Shown piece after piece: positions 22,565 through 32,529 of a stretch of 64,000 nt of DNA; the first letter of the stretch is position 1, and every line of letters begins with the position of its first letter. Source of the stretch: Rusavskia elegans (taxonomy: Eukaryota; Ascomycota; Lecanoromycetes; Teloschistales; Teloschistaceae); assembly GCA_011316305.1 (NCBI GenBank), contig SAUG01000062.1, positions 244,584-308,583 on the forward strand. Reading direction: 5' to 3'. The notes under the pieces were generated by a model. The model saw nothing but the letters and a program-made list of their open reading frames with translations. It was not told the origin of the DNA and did not search any database. The position numbers were made by a program, and so were the translations under genes.

Positions 22565-23335
22565 TGCTGTTGTTCAGTGGGTAGAATGTGGTAGCGACGG
22601 TGTGAATGAGACCGTTGCAAGTAACTGGGGGTGGATGGACTGATGCAACAGCTAAGACGGGGACCCGATGTGGAAGGGCTGTGGGATGAATGGAAGCTGA
22701 CAGGAAGCAAGAATTGATGCTTGAGTGCTAACGAGTGATGATGAAGGAAAGAGAGGAAGATGGGCGAGGGATGCTTATTTATGCTGCTGCTTATGGCCAG
22801 TCGTCCGTCGCTGCCAGTTTGGACTGGGTCGGTGCTGTGCACATACAACTAGGGAAGGTACCTCCTTTACTCCACCGCGGAAGGAAGCTGCTCATCATCA
22901 TCAGAAGCCGTTTGGGTCGGAGAAATCCAAGGGGCAGCAGGTCCATCACAGCGACTTCCCCGGGTAATGCCTTCTCCGAGCAATAGCTGATGCAATGGGG
23001 CATCCCCGAGACTACTTACGTTGACGCGTTACTGATGGTCCCTCTTCACATGGATTGGTAACAAGACAAGGTCTTGGGTGGTATACAGCCAGAGTCCTTT
23101 CGAGCTGGTTAGCCGTCGCAAGGAACAAGTACTATATCATGAACAGTACGACATGGATTGGCTCCCCATCTGTCCCGTTCCACCCAGTTCAATGCATTCA
23201 GGCGCTCGCTGCGTAGACGTGTCGTGGTCTGCCGTAGCATTGGATATATTTGTGACAACATGGATGGGTATATACAGTACAACAATCATCAATCCGCTAC
23301 GAAGCAAGACAAGCTTCCATGGGTCTCCGGCAGCT
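22565..23335. other. Intergenic between kinase 3' end and GPI-protein promoter
   Basis: Ordinary sequence; only frames on the opposite strand without protein character. Confidence 0.5.
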
Positions 23336-26014
23336 TCAGAACACGGCTGACAATCCGCTCTTCGATTGCCGTTTGCTGAAGCGTTTCCGGCTCATGAAAG
23401 ATTCCGACTCGCTCGGTGGCGGCTTCTGCAATGTATTGCGGCTTTCTGCCGAGTCCAGGTCCAAGGCGCGGGAGGAGCTCGAGGGGCCAGATTGCAGCTC
23501 CTTGAACGCATCCTCACCGCTATAGGAGTTCGATGTGCTGTGGAAGGCAGCCATCTCACGGGCTCGCTCAATCGCATCCAGCCACTCCTGGGCCGATGCT
23601 GAGCTCGTTGAAGGATCCGACGATGCGGACTTGGGGGTTTCGAAGGTGAAGTGCTTGTCTTTCTGTGGCATCGTTAGCATGGACTCAGGGGAGAATTGCA
23701 ATCGGGAAGAGCTGACCGTATCAAGACACCAGTAAGTCAAGCCCTTCGAGTCCTGCATCTTCCGCCATAGGCATCCGGCACCCAGCAGTGAAATTTCCGT
23801 CTTCGTCTTCTTCTCCTCGCCGCCAGCAGCCACGATAATGATACGCGCACTCGAGGTCACCATCACCAACCGTTGCTGCTTCTTGGGCGAGCTCGATCGG
23901 AAGAATCGCGAGAACTTCTTCGGAGTCTCCGCGTCCGCGCTCTGTGCGCTACCGGGACTGTGCGGTGTAGGTGAGGAGGAGACAAGCAGATTCCCAAGCT
24001 TTAGGATCCGTTCGTTATTTCTCGTCAAAACCGGAGACCATTCAATGTCCAGCTGACTAGGCGGAGGTAGCTCGGTTATCAGCCTGGGCGCAAGCCTTGC
24101 ATTCGCGGCGCTGGTAGTCCCACTCTCATAGTGAGTTGCAGAGGTGCTGTGTGCAGGCACAATAGTCGATGGATAACTACCACAGTTGCTGCCATTCGTC
24201 ATTTTCGGAGCGGATGCTCCAGGTGTGAAGCTCTGGAGTTTGGGAGGCCTCTGCTTCCACAACTCTCGACCCCATGTCACACCTTCGAAAAATTGGTGGT
24301 TCTTGATGTGTTCAATCGACAGGCGACTCGACGGTTCCAATACCAACAGCCTTTCCACCAAATCCTTGGCAACGTCGGGAAAGCCGGTGGGAAATCCATA
24401 TTCGAGGCTAAGGATTTTTTGAAAGGTTAGATACTCATTCCCAGCTTTGAAAGGCGGTCGTCCGGCAAATAGTTGGTATATGATACAGCCAAAGGCCCAG
24501 AGATCGCTAGCTTTACATGCCGTCTTGTCCCTGAGCAGCTCAGGACTGACGTACTCGGCCGTCCCAACGAACGAATTGGCTTTATTCTTTTCGGACCCAT
24601 CTAGGAGTTCTACCGCTTCGGGAATCCCGTCCGCATGCTGATTGCTTTTCGAAGGGTCAAGGAGCTTCGCAGTACCGAAGTCGGTGATCTTAACATGCAT
24701 GTGCTCGTCCAATAGAACATTTTCTGGCTTGAGGTCGCGGTGTATGACTCCTTGCGTATGCATGAAGTCAATAGTGTCCAAGATCTCGGCCCCGTAGAAC
24801 CTCGTGCATTCATAGTCAAAGGTCGTCAAGCGCTTGAGGACTCCCAGAAGCTCGCCATTGCTGGCCAAGTCGAGAACGAAGTACAACGATCTTTCGTCCT
24901 GAAATGTGTAATACAATCGTACAACCCCAGGGTGCTCCGTCAGTCTGTTCAACGTATCCTTCTCCACGTTGACATATTTGACCTTTTTCTCCTTGATGAT
25001 GTGTCTTTTGTCCAGTACCTTAATGGCAAACTCTTTACCCGTTTCTCGATCCGTAGCTGCCATGACGGTACTGTAGGAGCCTTCACCCAGTGTTCTACCG
25101 AATTGGAAGTCTCGGAACCCCTTTTTCACCGATCGCAGTACCGGCCTTCCACTTGCATCGAGCTCTTGCCGTAGGCCGACTGCAGCGCCTCTCTCATGCC
25201 AGTCGTCATTATCAGCTGTTGTAGCACCGTTGGTTCCAGTGGCCGATGAGGTTTGATTGAAGTTGCTATGATTACTAAGCCGTCCGCCTCCCATGCCTCT
25301 TGAACTTCGCCGTGGTGGTGGGTAGCCATTACCCTCATAACCTGGCTGACTCTGCCTGTAGGAGCGATCGGTATAGCTGGATTCTCGACTTGGCACTCCA
25401 GCTTGCATTGCGGTAGATGCGCTTCTTGAACCCGTCCGTTGCGGCATGCCATAACTTGATGACCGAGAAGACTCATTTCGTAAACGATACGAGCCTTCTC
25501 GTGGTGATGGCATCCCGTTGGCACCAAAAGAAGGCGATTGGGTATAGGCGGTAGGGACGGGTTGAGAGGAAGCGCTAGGATGCCGTTGGGCTACGGGCAT
25601 CATGGTGGGATATTGCGGGAATTGAGCTTGCTGCTGATCTTGGTAGGTAAGAGGGATCGATTGTCTGTTTGCTTGACGTTGTGCGTAGGATGATCTTTCT
25701 TTGGCTGCTTGTGATAACTGAGGCTCAGGTGGGATCTGAGGTTTCTCGATGACGGCGGAATCTGTGGAAAAGGCTGTTGGGTCAAATCCCAGAGGCGAAG
25801 AAGTACGAATCTGGCCGCTGGATGGGACTTTTGGTAACGTGTGTAACGACTGCGTTTGAGTGGTATCGCCTGTCGATGTTTGGGAGGAAGCGAAGGGCGA
25901 GAACGAGGGTGGTGACTTGGTTGATTCGTCGTTGACTGGAGGTGCAGACTCATCGTCGGGATTGGCGATTCGAAGGCCGCCAAGGGACTGGGACAGACTC
26001 AAGTCGCCGTCCAT
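23336..26014 (-). CDS. PDK1-type protein kinase (Pkh1/2, Ksg1 class)
   Basis: The minus-strand frame of 892 codons carries a long Ser/Pro/Gln-rich N-terminus (1-295), then a complete kinase domain from about 300 to 590. Visible kinase motifs are the glycine loop LGEGSYSTV, AIKVLDK lysine, HRDLKPEN catalytic loop, DFGTAK, and SFVGTAEYVSPE activation/APE segment. The insertion between DFG and the activation loop and the HPGVVRLYYTFQDERSLYFVLD hinge are characteristic of 3-phosphoinositide-dependent kinase 1. A PH-like region follows (about 660-800). A 54-nt in-phase segment at 23663-23716 has donor, GCTAAC branch and CACAG acceptor; removing it joins WCLDT to KDKHFTFE, so the mature protein is probably 874 residues. 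By family knowledge it phosphorylates AGC kinases (Ypk/Sch9/Pkc1) at eisosomes or the membrane for wall integrity and growth. Confidence 0.93.
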   Translation of the reverse strand: MDGDLSLSQSLGGLRIANPDDESAPPVNDESTKSPPSFSPFASSQTSTGDTTQTQSLHTLPKVPSSGQIRTSSPLGFDPTAFSTDSAVIEKPQIPPEPQLSQAAKERSSYAQRQANRQSIPLTYQDQQQAQFPQYPTMMPVAQRHPSASSQPVPTAYTQSPSFGANGMPSPREGSYRLRNESSRSSSYGMPQRTGSRSASTAMQAGVPSRESSYTDRSYRQSQPGYEGNGYPPPRRSSRGMGGGRLSNHSNFNQTSSATGTNGATTADNDDWHERGAAVGLRQELDASGRPVLRSVKKGFRDFQFGRTLGEGSYSTVMAATDRETGKEFAIKVLDKRHIIKEKKVKYVNVEKDTLNRLTEHPGVVRLYYTFQDERSLYFVLDLASNGELLGVLKRLTTFDYECTRFYGAEILDTIDFMHTQGVIHRDLKPENVLLDEHMHVKITDFGTAKLLDPSKSNQHADGIPEAVELLDGSEKNKANSFVGTAEYVSPELLRDKTACKASDLWAFGCIIYQLFAGRPPFKAGNEYLTFQKILSLEYGFPTGFPDVAKDLVERLLVLEPSSRLSIEHIKNHQFFEGVTWGRELWKQRPPKLQSFTPGASAPKMTNGSNCGSYPSTIVPAHSTSATHYESGTTSAANARLAPRLITELPPPSQLDIEWSPVLTRNNERILKLGNLLVSSSPTPHSPGSAQSADAETPKKFSRFFRSSSPKKQQRLVMVTSSARIIIVAAGGEEKKTKTEISLLGAGCLWRKMQDSKGLTYWCLDTVSSSRLQFSPESMLTMPQKDKHFTFETPKSASSDPSTSSASAQEWLDAIERAREMAAFHSTSNSYSGEDAFKELQSGPSSSSRALDLDSAESRNTLQKPPPSESESFMSRKRFSKRQSKSGLSAVF

Positions 26015-27544
26015 GGCGGACGGATAGCCCGGTATACGGGTTTGTGGGGAAGCGAACGAGAGTGACAGCCGTCATCTACAAAGCTGGCATTTAGCTCTTG
26101 ATGTAGGTGGATGCCGCGAATCTTGGTGCTCTTTCGGGCATAGTTTGATTGATTGATTGATTAAATCATACCACTCCAACCTAGCCTCATCGGGCTGGTA
26201 ATGCGAGTATTACCTAATAATCTATCTGCCACCTGACCAATCACGACCGCGCTCTTGGCCAGAGGGTGATGCTCTGTATACCTTCTCCACGTCAAATCCT
26301 GGTGGTTTGAACGAAGCCTCTGCCTCGCCGCCCCTCAACGCCGCCGTATCTGCTTTTTGTGACATGGTTCACATCGTGTCCGGTAAAAAAAGAGTAAGGT
26401 AGACGGATCACAAGTCCCTGCAAGGCTGAGTCTACGGTGGACCGTTTGACACCTTCAACGACCTCTGCTCTTTCTACTCCCACCATAAGACCAAGAGATT
26501 AATTTGAAAGCTCGGCAAGCAGTCGGTGCATAAGACTTGAGCTTCCAGAGTCTCAAGTGCTTTATGGAATTGCAGCTGATTGTGCTGAGAACAATGAATC
26601 GTCATGAACGCTGCCCAGGGTCCAACCTGTCATGTTCTCGAGAGATGCAAACACAGCATTGGGAAAAGCTCGAATAGATCACAATATCTCTTTCGTATCT
26701 CTGTTCATGACCATACCTTCCATCGGATTCCTCTCTGTCCTGCCAGCACAGTGTCAAGCAACTTATGGTGGATACACAACGTCTGATCTACCTTCAAGTC
26801 CTCGCGGAAGGCACCTATTTATTCAGTTGGCTGTAAGATGACTTTACTTTGTTACAATCAACATACCGGTCGGACGCAGAGTCCAAGGTGGGTACGATTG
26901 TCTTGTCAGTGCCGCGTTGGACAAAACCTCTTTGCCTCGTCATGTCCTGAAATGCATCTTTTGTGATCTTGCAAATTCTGTTGTATGCTGGCGGTTGTCT
27001 CCTTCATCATATATGCACTCAGTAACTGTCGTACCCCACGCCTGTTCAACACGAAGTTGCTCCTATTGTCATAAGCCCCACTAGCCGGAATACTATATAA
27101 GCCATTCTTCTATCATTGCTCTCTTCCATCTACTAATCCCCAAGACCCTCCCGAATCCTTCATAAAGATCAGAGCTGCATGTCTCACTGCTTCTCATAAT
27201 CACAAAGCTCTGTCACTGGCAGCTTCTATCACACCTCACAAGCTTACCTTACACACTCGTCTTTCTGCAACTTGAGGACAGACGTTTCTCAATCCTTCAC
27301 AGCGCCCAAGGCGTTGTTCAGAATCCCGTACTTTACCCAATCCAATTTCGTGAAGGACCTATACAACGCTTTCTCAAAAGGTATATATTCGCCTCCACTT
27401 TGAATCAACCCAGCCTAGGGTGTTCCTGTCATTGTCACCACTCATTTTTCCAACACTGCTCGTAGAAATACTCCCATAAATGTCGTTCTCATACTTTCCA
27501 TAACGATTCTCTGGCTGACCTTCTCCAAGCTTCACACTGTCGTG
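26015..27544. other. Divergent promoter region, kinase / Ser-rich protein
   Basis: 1.5 kb between divergently transcribed genes. It contains a (TGAT)n tract (26144-26162) and a long CT-rich segment (about 27100-27380), compatible with a leader of the downstream gene. No coding evidence. Confidence 0.5.
26144..26162. repeat. (TTGA)n microsatellite
   Basis: Four to five perfect TTGA units. Confidence 0.9.
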
Positions 27545-28739
27545 ATGTCTTTCCAAATACGGACATCTTTAGCGTCCAGGATGATCCAAATGACGGCTAT
27601 CACTTCGGCCACAGCTCGCCCTGCTGTGATGCATCCAACTCTAGGCAAGCGCTCAAGAGATACAGGTAAATATCATAATTCCTTCAATTAGCGGCGCCTA
27701 ACATCAATCACCAGAAACGGATGACGACCTTATGATGTTGTTTGGCCCTTCCAAGCGTATTATGCCCACGCCTGCAACCAATCCCCGTCATTCGCCTCAT
27801 GCCCGCCGGCCAAAATGGGATGTCGACCGACTTAGCCCACGCCATCAAATCTTCAAGACCAAGAGCGCCAGCCTAGATTCCCATGGAAAATTTGCAAGAT
27901 GGATGGAAGATATCGAAGCATCTTTCAACCCTTCCATATCGCCACCAAGCAGTCGAGGCCTGGAGACTTTAATCACAAGTCAAAACGCCGGACCTCCATC
28001 GGAGAGCCGGTCCATTCGGCGTGCAGTGAGTCGTCGGACTCCTCCGACCAAGCCTCGAAACCATCAAGCTGAGCTTGAAGCCTTTCGCCGAGAACGACGT
28101 GAAAGTGGAAAGATTAATTCGTGCCGAGCTATGGTAGAGGATCGCCTCCCCAAAATTGGAGAGGATGACATGGACTTTGTCGGTCTTTGCGACCAGGGAT
28201 CGCCAGACAGCAGTGCTGCAAGCGTAACGAGCAAGAAACGTGCTGCAGAAGAAGCACTCGACGAGCCAATGCCTGATGCTCCAGAAGACCTCAACATCGC
28301 AAGGCCCCAACCTACAGAGCGGCAGCGATCAAACAGCGGTGGCTCTACTTCGGCGAGGACATCCAGCTCTAGCTCTTCTTCAGCGAGGCGTCCGACCTCG
28401 AGCTCTTCTGCCGTGAAGAAACCCAGCCTCAAATCTTCCCTAGCGACGATCTCCACCTCTACCTCGAAGCTTTTGCCTACACTCAAAGAAGTCGAGAGGA
28501 TGGAGTTGAAACAGCGCCGACCTTCTCCCAAAGGAATACGTGTGGTCAAGCCAAACCAATTCATGGATCACGCACTCAAAGGGAAGGAGTTGTTGAATGA
28601 TGTGTGGAATACTTTCCTCGCGGAGTTGCCGGCTGGGAAACTGGACCGCAAACTTGACTGGACGGCAGAAAAGTTGAAGAGCCTGAAGCTGGAGGATCTC
28701 TTTACCCGTGAGTTTGCTACCAACAGAGCTTACGAGTGA
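27545..28739 (+). CDS. Ser-rich, nuclear-looking protein of unknown function
   Basis: Two exons, 27545-27665 and 27715-28739, join to exactly 1146 nt and 381 residues. The 49-nt intron has a GTAAAT donor, a CCTAAC branch and a CACCAG acceptor. The protein begins MSFQIRTSLASRM and has basic/Pro-Ser N-terminal and central regions, including clusters such as KKRAAEEA and a run of about 20 mostly serine residues (near 240-265). It ends in a well-ordered-looking helical block, about residues 300-375 (NQFMDHALKGKELLNDVWNTFLAELPAGK and on), likely the conserved domain. No family is recognised. Nuclear location is inferred from composition only. Codon use resembles the neighbouring housekeeping genes. 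Confidence 0.75.
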
Positions 28740-29438
28740 ACGTGGTGGAAGAAGCAGAAGAGTTGATTTCATGCGGTCTGGGACATGATTTTGGTCCATA
28801 TTGTTATGCGTTGTTCACGGGCATTTGAGTGCGGAGTGTTTTGGAGGATTAAATCACATTGTCACCAGCGGCATTTTTGTCACCCAGATTTGGATCTTGG
28901 TTTATGGGTTCTGCGATGTGAGTGTGACATAGATGGAGGTATTTACTACCATACAATCTTCATAAGAAGGACTTCTTGCGTAGAGTTTGACTTACTCTCA
29001 GCTGAGTGGACCATGTACTGGGCCTAAGACGTCGCTGGAGTATTATACGAAGTACTTGAGGTATACAGGTTGGTCATCGCTTATGAACAGTAGAGACTGT
29101 GGTCCAATGCCCAGCCTTGCTGGCCGTGAAGCTATGGAGTGATGACGAACGACGTAGCTCCGACCCATATTCTGCCTTTGCATGGTTCGAAAGCTAAGGT
29201 ACTGGTAGGGTACTTGGCCTCCCATATTGTCGCGTATGGAGTCTCTGGATGGTGTCCTTGCAATGGAAGACATTGGTTCGTTTTACTCTGTACACAATTG
29301 GCTATCAACGGCGTTGCAAGAGGTATGACTGGCATCGGCTTTGACTGACATCTTGGTGGAGCGATTGTTCATATTGCTGATGAATCAGTCTGTGCCCAAT
29401 GCAACTGCGGCCCTTGCCCATTCGACGTTTGGATAGCG
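28740..29438. other. Intergenic, nothing recognised
   Basis: 3' flank of the Ser-rich gene leading to the fold-back element. Short frames only. Confidence 0.5.
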
Positions 29439-29572
29439 GTACGGAGGATGGCATCAAAAGTTTAGAATATACGCTAAGAGTGCGACCGTAGCCTACGGTC
29501 GCCCGGACTACCGATAACGCACCCCTGAGAGCACTAGCGTATATTCTAAACTTTTGATGCCATCCTCCGTAC
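29439..29572. repeat. Fold-back element: 38-bp perfect inverted repeat
   Basis: Arms 29439-29476 and 29535-29572 are exact reverse complements over 38 bases. The 58-base loop contains a second hairpin (GCGACCGTAG, one C, CTACGGTCGC) at about 29482-29502. The outermost bases read TACGGAGG...CCTCCGTA, compatible with a TA-flanked miniature inverted-repeat element. No coding capacity. Confidence 0.9.
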
Positions 29573-30102
29573 TCCGTACGCTCTTCTCGGAGAGCTTGCA
29601 GGGAACCTCACAACACGACGGCTGCTGGACGAAAGAGGAAATGGCTGGGATCCGCCTCCACAGACCGCTAACGTCAAGCGGCAGATCTAGCGGCAGGCAG
29701 ATCTGCAGCTAGGAACCTGCCCCTGCATTCATAAGATATTGTCCAATCACAACATCCTGTGCGATTGTACTTAAAGGACCCTAAGATCCCACTTCCATTG
29801 TGTTTCTTCAGCTGCGTCTCTCTAATTCATTTAGACGCCTTGATCTTGTGCGGCACGCCGTTCCTCCCGGCCGCTTTCTCTGTGGTTGCACTCTTGGGCC
29901 TCAGCTACTCCTATCTCAGCATCACCATCTGTGCTATTGACAGCCCCATTCAGCAATCGCATCCGCTGTTATCCCACGCGATGGCAGGCCGGTAGAGCTG
30001 AATGGCAATTAAGGAATCTTGAACACCTCCTTGCCAATCAAAGAAATCACTACTACAGTCTCGGAGACCGCAAAAATTTCGCAACCGAGAATCCAGAAGT
30101 GA
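29573..30102. other. Upstream region of small candidate gene
   Basis: Contains a stretch (about 29985-30098) that reads WQAGRAEWQLRNLEHLL in one frame and ends at a GTGAGT donor-like site. It could be an upstream exon of the following frame, but no phase-compatible acceptor was found. Confidence 0.3.
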
Positions 30103-30588
30103 GTGGTCAACATGGGTTCGCTCAGGGACACAGACTTCACAGACTCACCGAGCATGGTGCTGCCACCGCCCAACATCCATTCCTTCTATGCATCCGCCCA
30201 TTCTCATTGCATACCACATTATCAGCACCTTAAGCCTGTCACAAATCCTCCTATCAGGCCGCCAGCGACGGTTGGGCCCTCGAGGAAGCGGTCGATCGAA
30301 AGCCCCAATGAGACTTCTGCACTCTCATGTCCCAAACTGCCAAAGACGTCTCCTGAAGCTGTCAACCATGATATCAAGGGTTTCGACCACCCACTGGGGG
30401 AAGCTGATGCGGTGTTGGGTGTTCAAGTGGAAGGGAAAGTTGATCAAGATGTGGAGATGACCGGCTGCGATACCTCCAATGCACAATCCTTCACCGCAGA
30501 AGACGGCTCAGGGGCTCCTGCGGCGCAAGGACTTTCATCCAATAAGGCGGCCCTAAAGCAAACAGGATGCTCGACCTCTTTGTGCTGA
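30103..30588 (+). CDS. Small hypothetical protein, nuclear-type composition (tentative)
   Basis: A 161-codon frame with protein-like composition: a Pro/His-rich start, a basic patch SRKRSIES near residue 64, and an acidic C-terminal half containing QDVEMTGCD. The sequence ends CSTSLC. No family recognised. An upstream exon at about 29985-30098 (ending ENPE before GTGAGT) may belong to it, but the two frames could not be joined at consensus splice sites, so the start is uncertain. It sits just downstream of the fold-back element. Confidence 0.35.
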   Translation: MVNMGSLRDTDFTDSPSMVLPPPNIHSFYASAHSHCIPHYQHLKPVTNPPIRPPATVGPSRKRSIESPNETSALSCPKLPKTSPEAVNHDIKGFDHPLGEADAVLGVQVEGKVDQDVEMTGCDTSNAQSFTAEDGSGAPAAQGLSSNKAALKQTGCSTSLC

Positions 30589-31297
30589 ATCCGCCGGCGG
30601 TTTAAACTAGTGGAGGTGAACAAGATGGTGAATAGGGCTTTCAGATGGCCCTACGTGTATCAGTCGTGCCATCGCGGCTGGGAACGCCCGATTGAACAGT
30701 CGTCCTTGCTTATTGTCAGGCCGACGATCTTGAAGCCGACAATGATCAATAACAACACTGCGAAATGTCAAGCAGCCAATGTGCCTTGATTGGTTTTGAT
30801 CATGGAGCGAGCCGTGGTGCGGGCAGCGCTGTATCGCTGCGCTGACGATGGACGTCCGTGTAATTATAAGGTTGAGCCACGGCAGTGGTTTGTGGACTCT
30901 AGAGCATTATCAACTTTTATTTTGGCAAGCAAAGCTCAGAGAAGAATCAACCTTTAGGGCATTGGATCGCCGGCTCGTTTCGTGTCGCCTGCTTGCAAAA
31001 AACAAAGACATTTTAGCCTTTCTGAAGATTCAGCACCCTTGTAACGATGGCTGACCCAAGCCCGTCAAAGGGCGCTTTCAAACTCTCGAAAAATGTGAAT
31101 TTCCATTCGGTCAAATCACCCTTGGTGCAATATTCGCTTTCCCTGCGAATGCTCCATTCACGGGTAACCATGGGCAGAAATGATCTTTACTCATTCACGA
31201 TGTCATGCGCCCCAGAGTAAGACAGATGAAGAATCGATCGTTTTGCCTTGCTTGCTATGTGACTATGTCTGCCATTGACAACGCCCGCAGCAATAAT
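30589..31297. other. Intergenic, nothing recognised
   Basis: Lies between the tentative small gene and the 3' end of the ribosomal protein gene. No coding or repeat signal. Confidence 0.5.
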
Positions 31298-31952
31298 CTA
31301 AAACCCTGTGAACGGTCAGTGAAGGCCTGAGTAACTCCCCAACCCAGTCCGATGCCAAACGAAGCAGGGAAGGACTCACTCAGAGGTGTGAAGAACCACC
31401 GATTCTTTCCTGTCGTGTACCTCTCCTCCAGACTCTTCTTCACGGTCTTTTTCGCCTCCTCCCGCTGACTAGGCTCCTTGAATGTATCGTTCGTAATCAC
31501 GTTCTTCAATCCCTCCAATTCCAGTGTGTACCGGGTCTGCTTTACTGGTAAGCTAATCCCCCCCTGGATGTCTAGCAAACGACCTCTCGAAGGCTTACGG
31601 GCATGAGATGGTTGTAATTGACGATCTTGATGAATGGTTTGACTTTTGAGCGCTTGGCTTGTCGAGCTTTCGACATGCGGCGGGTGAGATGGGAAGGGTA
31701 GCGTTCAATACCGGCGACGAGGGCGTGCGGGAAGGAGTGAGACTTTGAGCCGGAGTCAAGAGGTTGAATTATCACGACCTAATCCATGAAGATTTAGGTG
31801 GGAAGGAGAAGACATTGTAGGTTTGGGTGGACATACCTTTTTTCCAGCATATCTTCCTCGAGTGATGATGGCGACGCGGCCAATCTTGAGGACTGCGGGC
31901 GCGAGATTAGTAAAAAGCTGATACCTCAATCACTGCAGCACATACACTTCAT
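31298..31952 (-). CDS. rpl27: 60S ribosomal protein eL27
   Basis: Five exons on the minus strand: 31952-31946, 31892-31837, 31778-31599, 31536-31380 and 31305-31298. They total 408 nt and 135 residues, the family's length. The spliced protein starts [21 protein letters not shown] (KOW-like) and contains [32 protein letters not shown] and [19 protein letters not shown], all diagnostic of eL27. The first coding exon is only 7 nt (ATG AAG T) and the last only 8 nt (GG TTT TAG). All four introns are GT-AG and phase-consistent. The product is a structural protein of the cytosolic large subunit. Intron-rich 5' ends are common in fungal ribosomal protein genes. Confidence 0.96.
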
Positions 31953-32529
31953 GACGACGCTTGATGTGACTGTCGCTGTTCGCGGTGGGCGTAGATTGAA
32001 GATGGTCAAAATCGATACGAAAGGAGTGTGCGGTGCCAAGACCTCATTGGCTGATCTGCCGAGCCACGCTTATCTACATGCGCTTTAGCTGCATGTCATT
32101 GTTTACAGTTCCAACGTTCTATTTACTGACAGCTTGATCCACCATGTCTTCTACCTCGCCGTCGCAAAGCCATTGCACGCGTATTGTACGTCTGGCAAGA
32201 CTTTGATGACACGTGGTAGCCGCTTCGTGAATTGTTCAGGGACGAGGCTCCCCGGAAGTCGTATGATGCGAACGTCCTAGCCACATTCCAGTCCTATCTC
32301 CTCCAACATTCCTCGCTTGCGAGACACAAAATTCACGATGTCTTCTGTGGCTAGAGATGAGTCTCGTGATCGGGAGGTGGTGCTAAGGCATCATCCTTCC
32401 GTCTCAGATTCCGGTCGCGCATCGGTTCCCATGTACGCGCCTTTCCATCTCTTTCAGTAGTCGTTTGGTTGCGAAGTTCAGGGGGGGCAAAGGTGTACGA
32501 ACGATAGAAAATGGGGTTCACAGGACTCG
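31953..32529. other. Divergent promoter, eL27 / large coiled-coil gene
   Basis: 577 bases between divergent starts. An ATG at 32338 opens a short frame that could be an upstream exon of the coiled-coil gene through a donor at about 32432 and the CGCAG acceptor near 32567-32571, but this is unproven. Confidence 0.4.
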
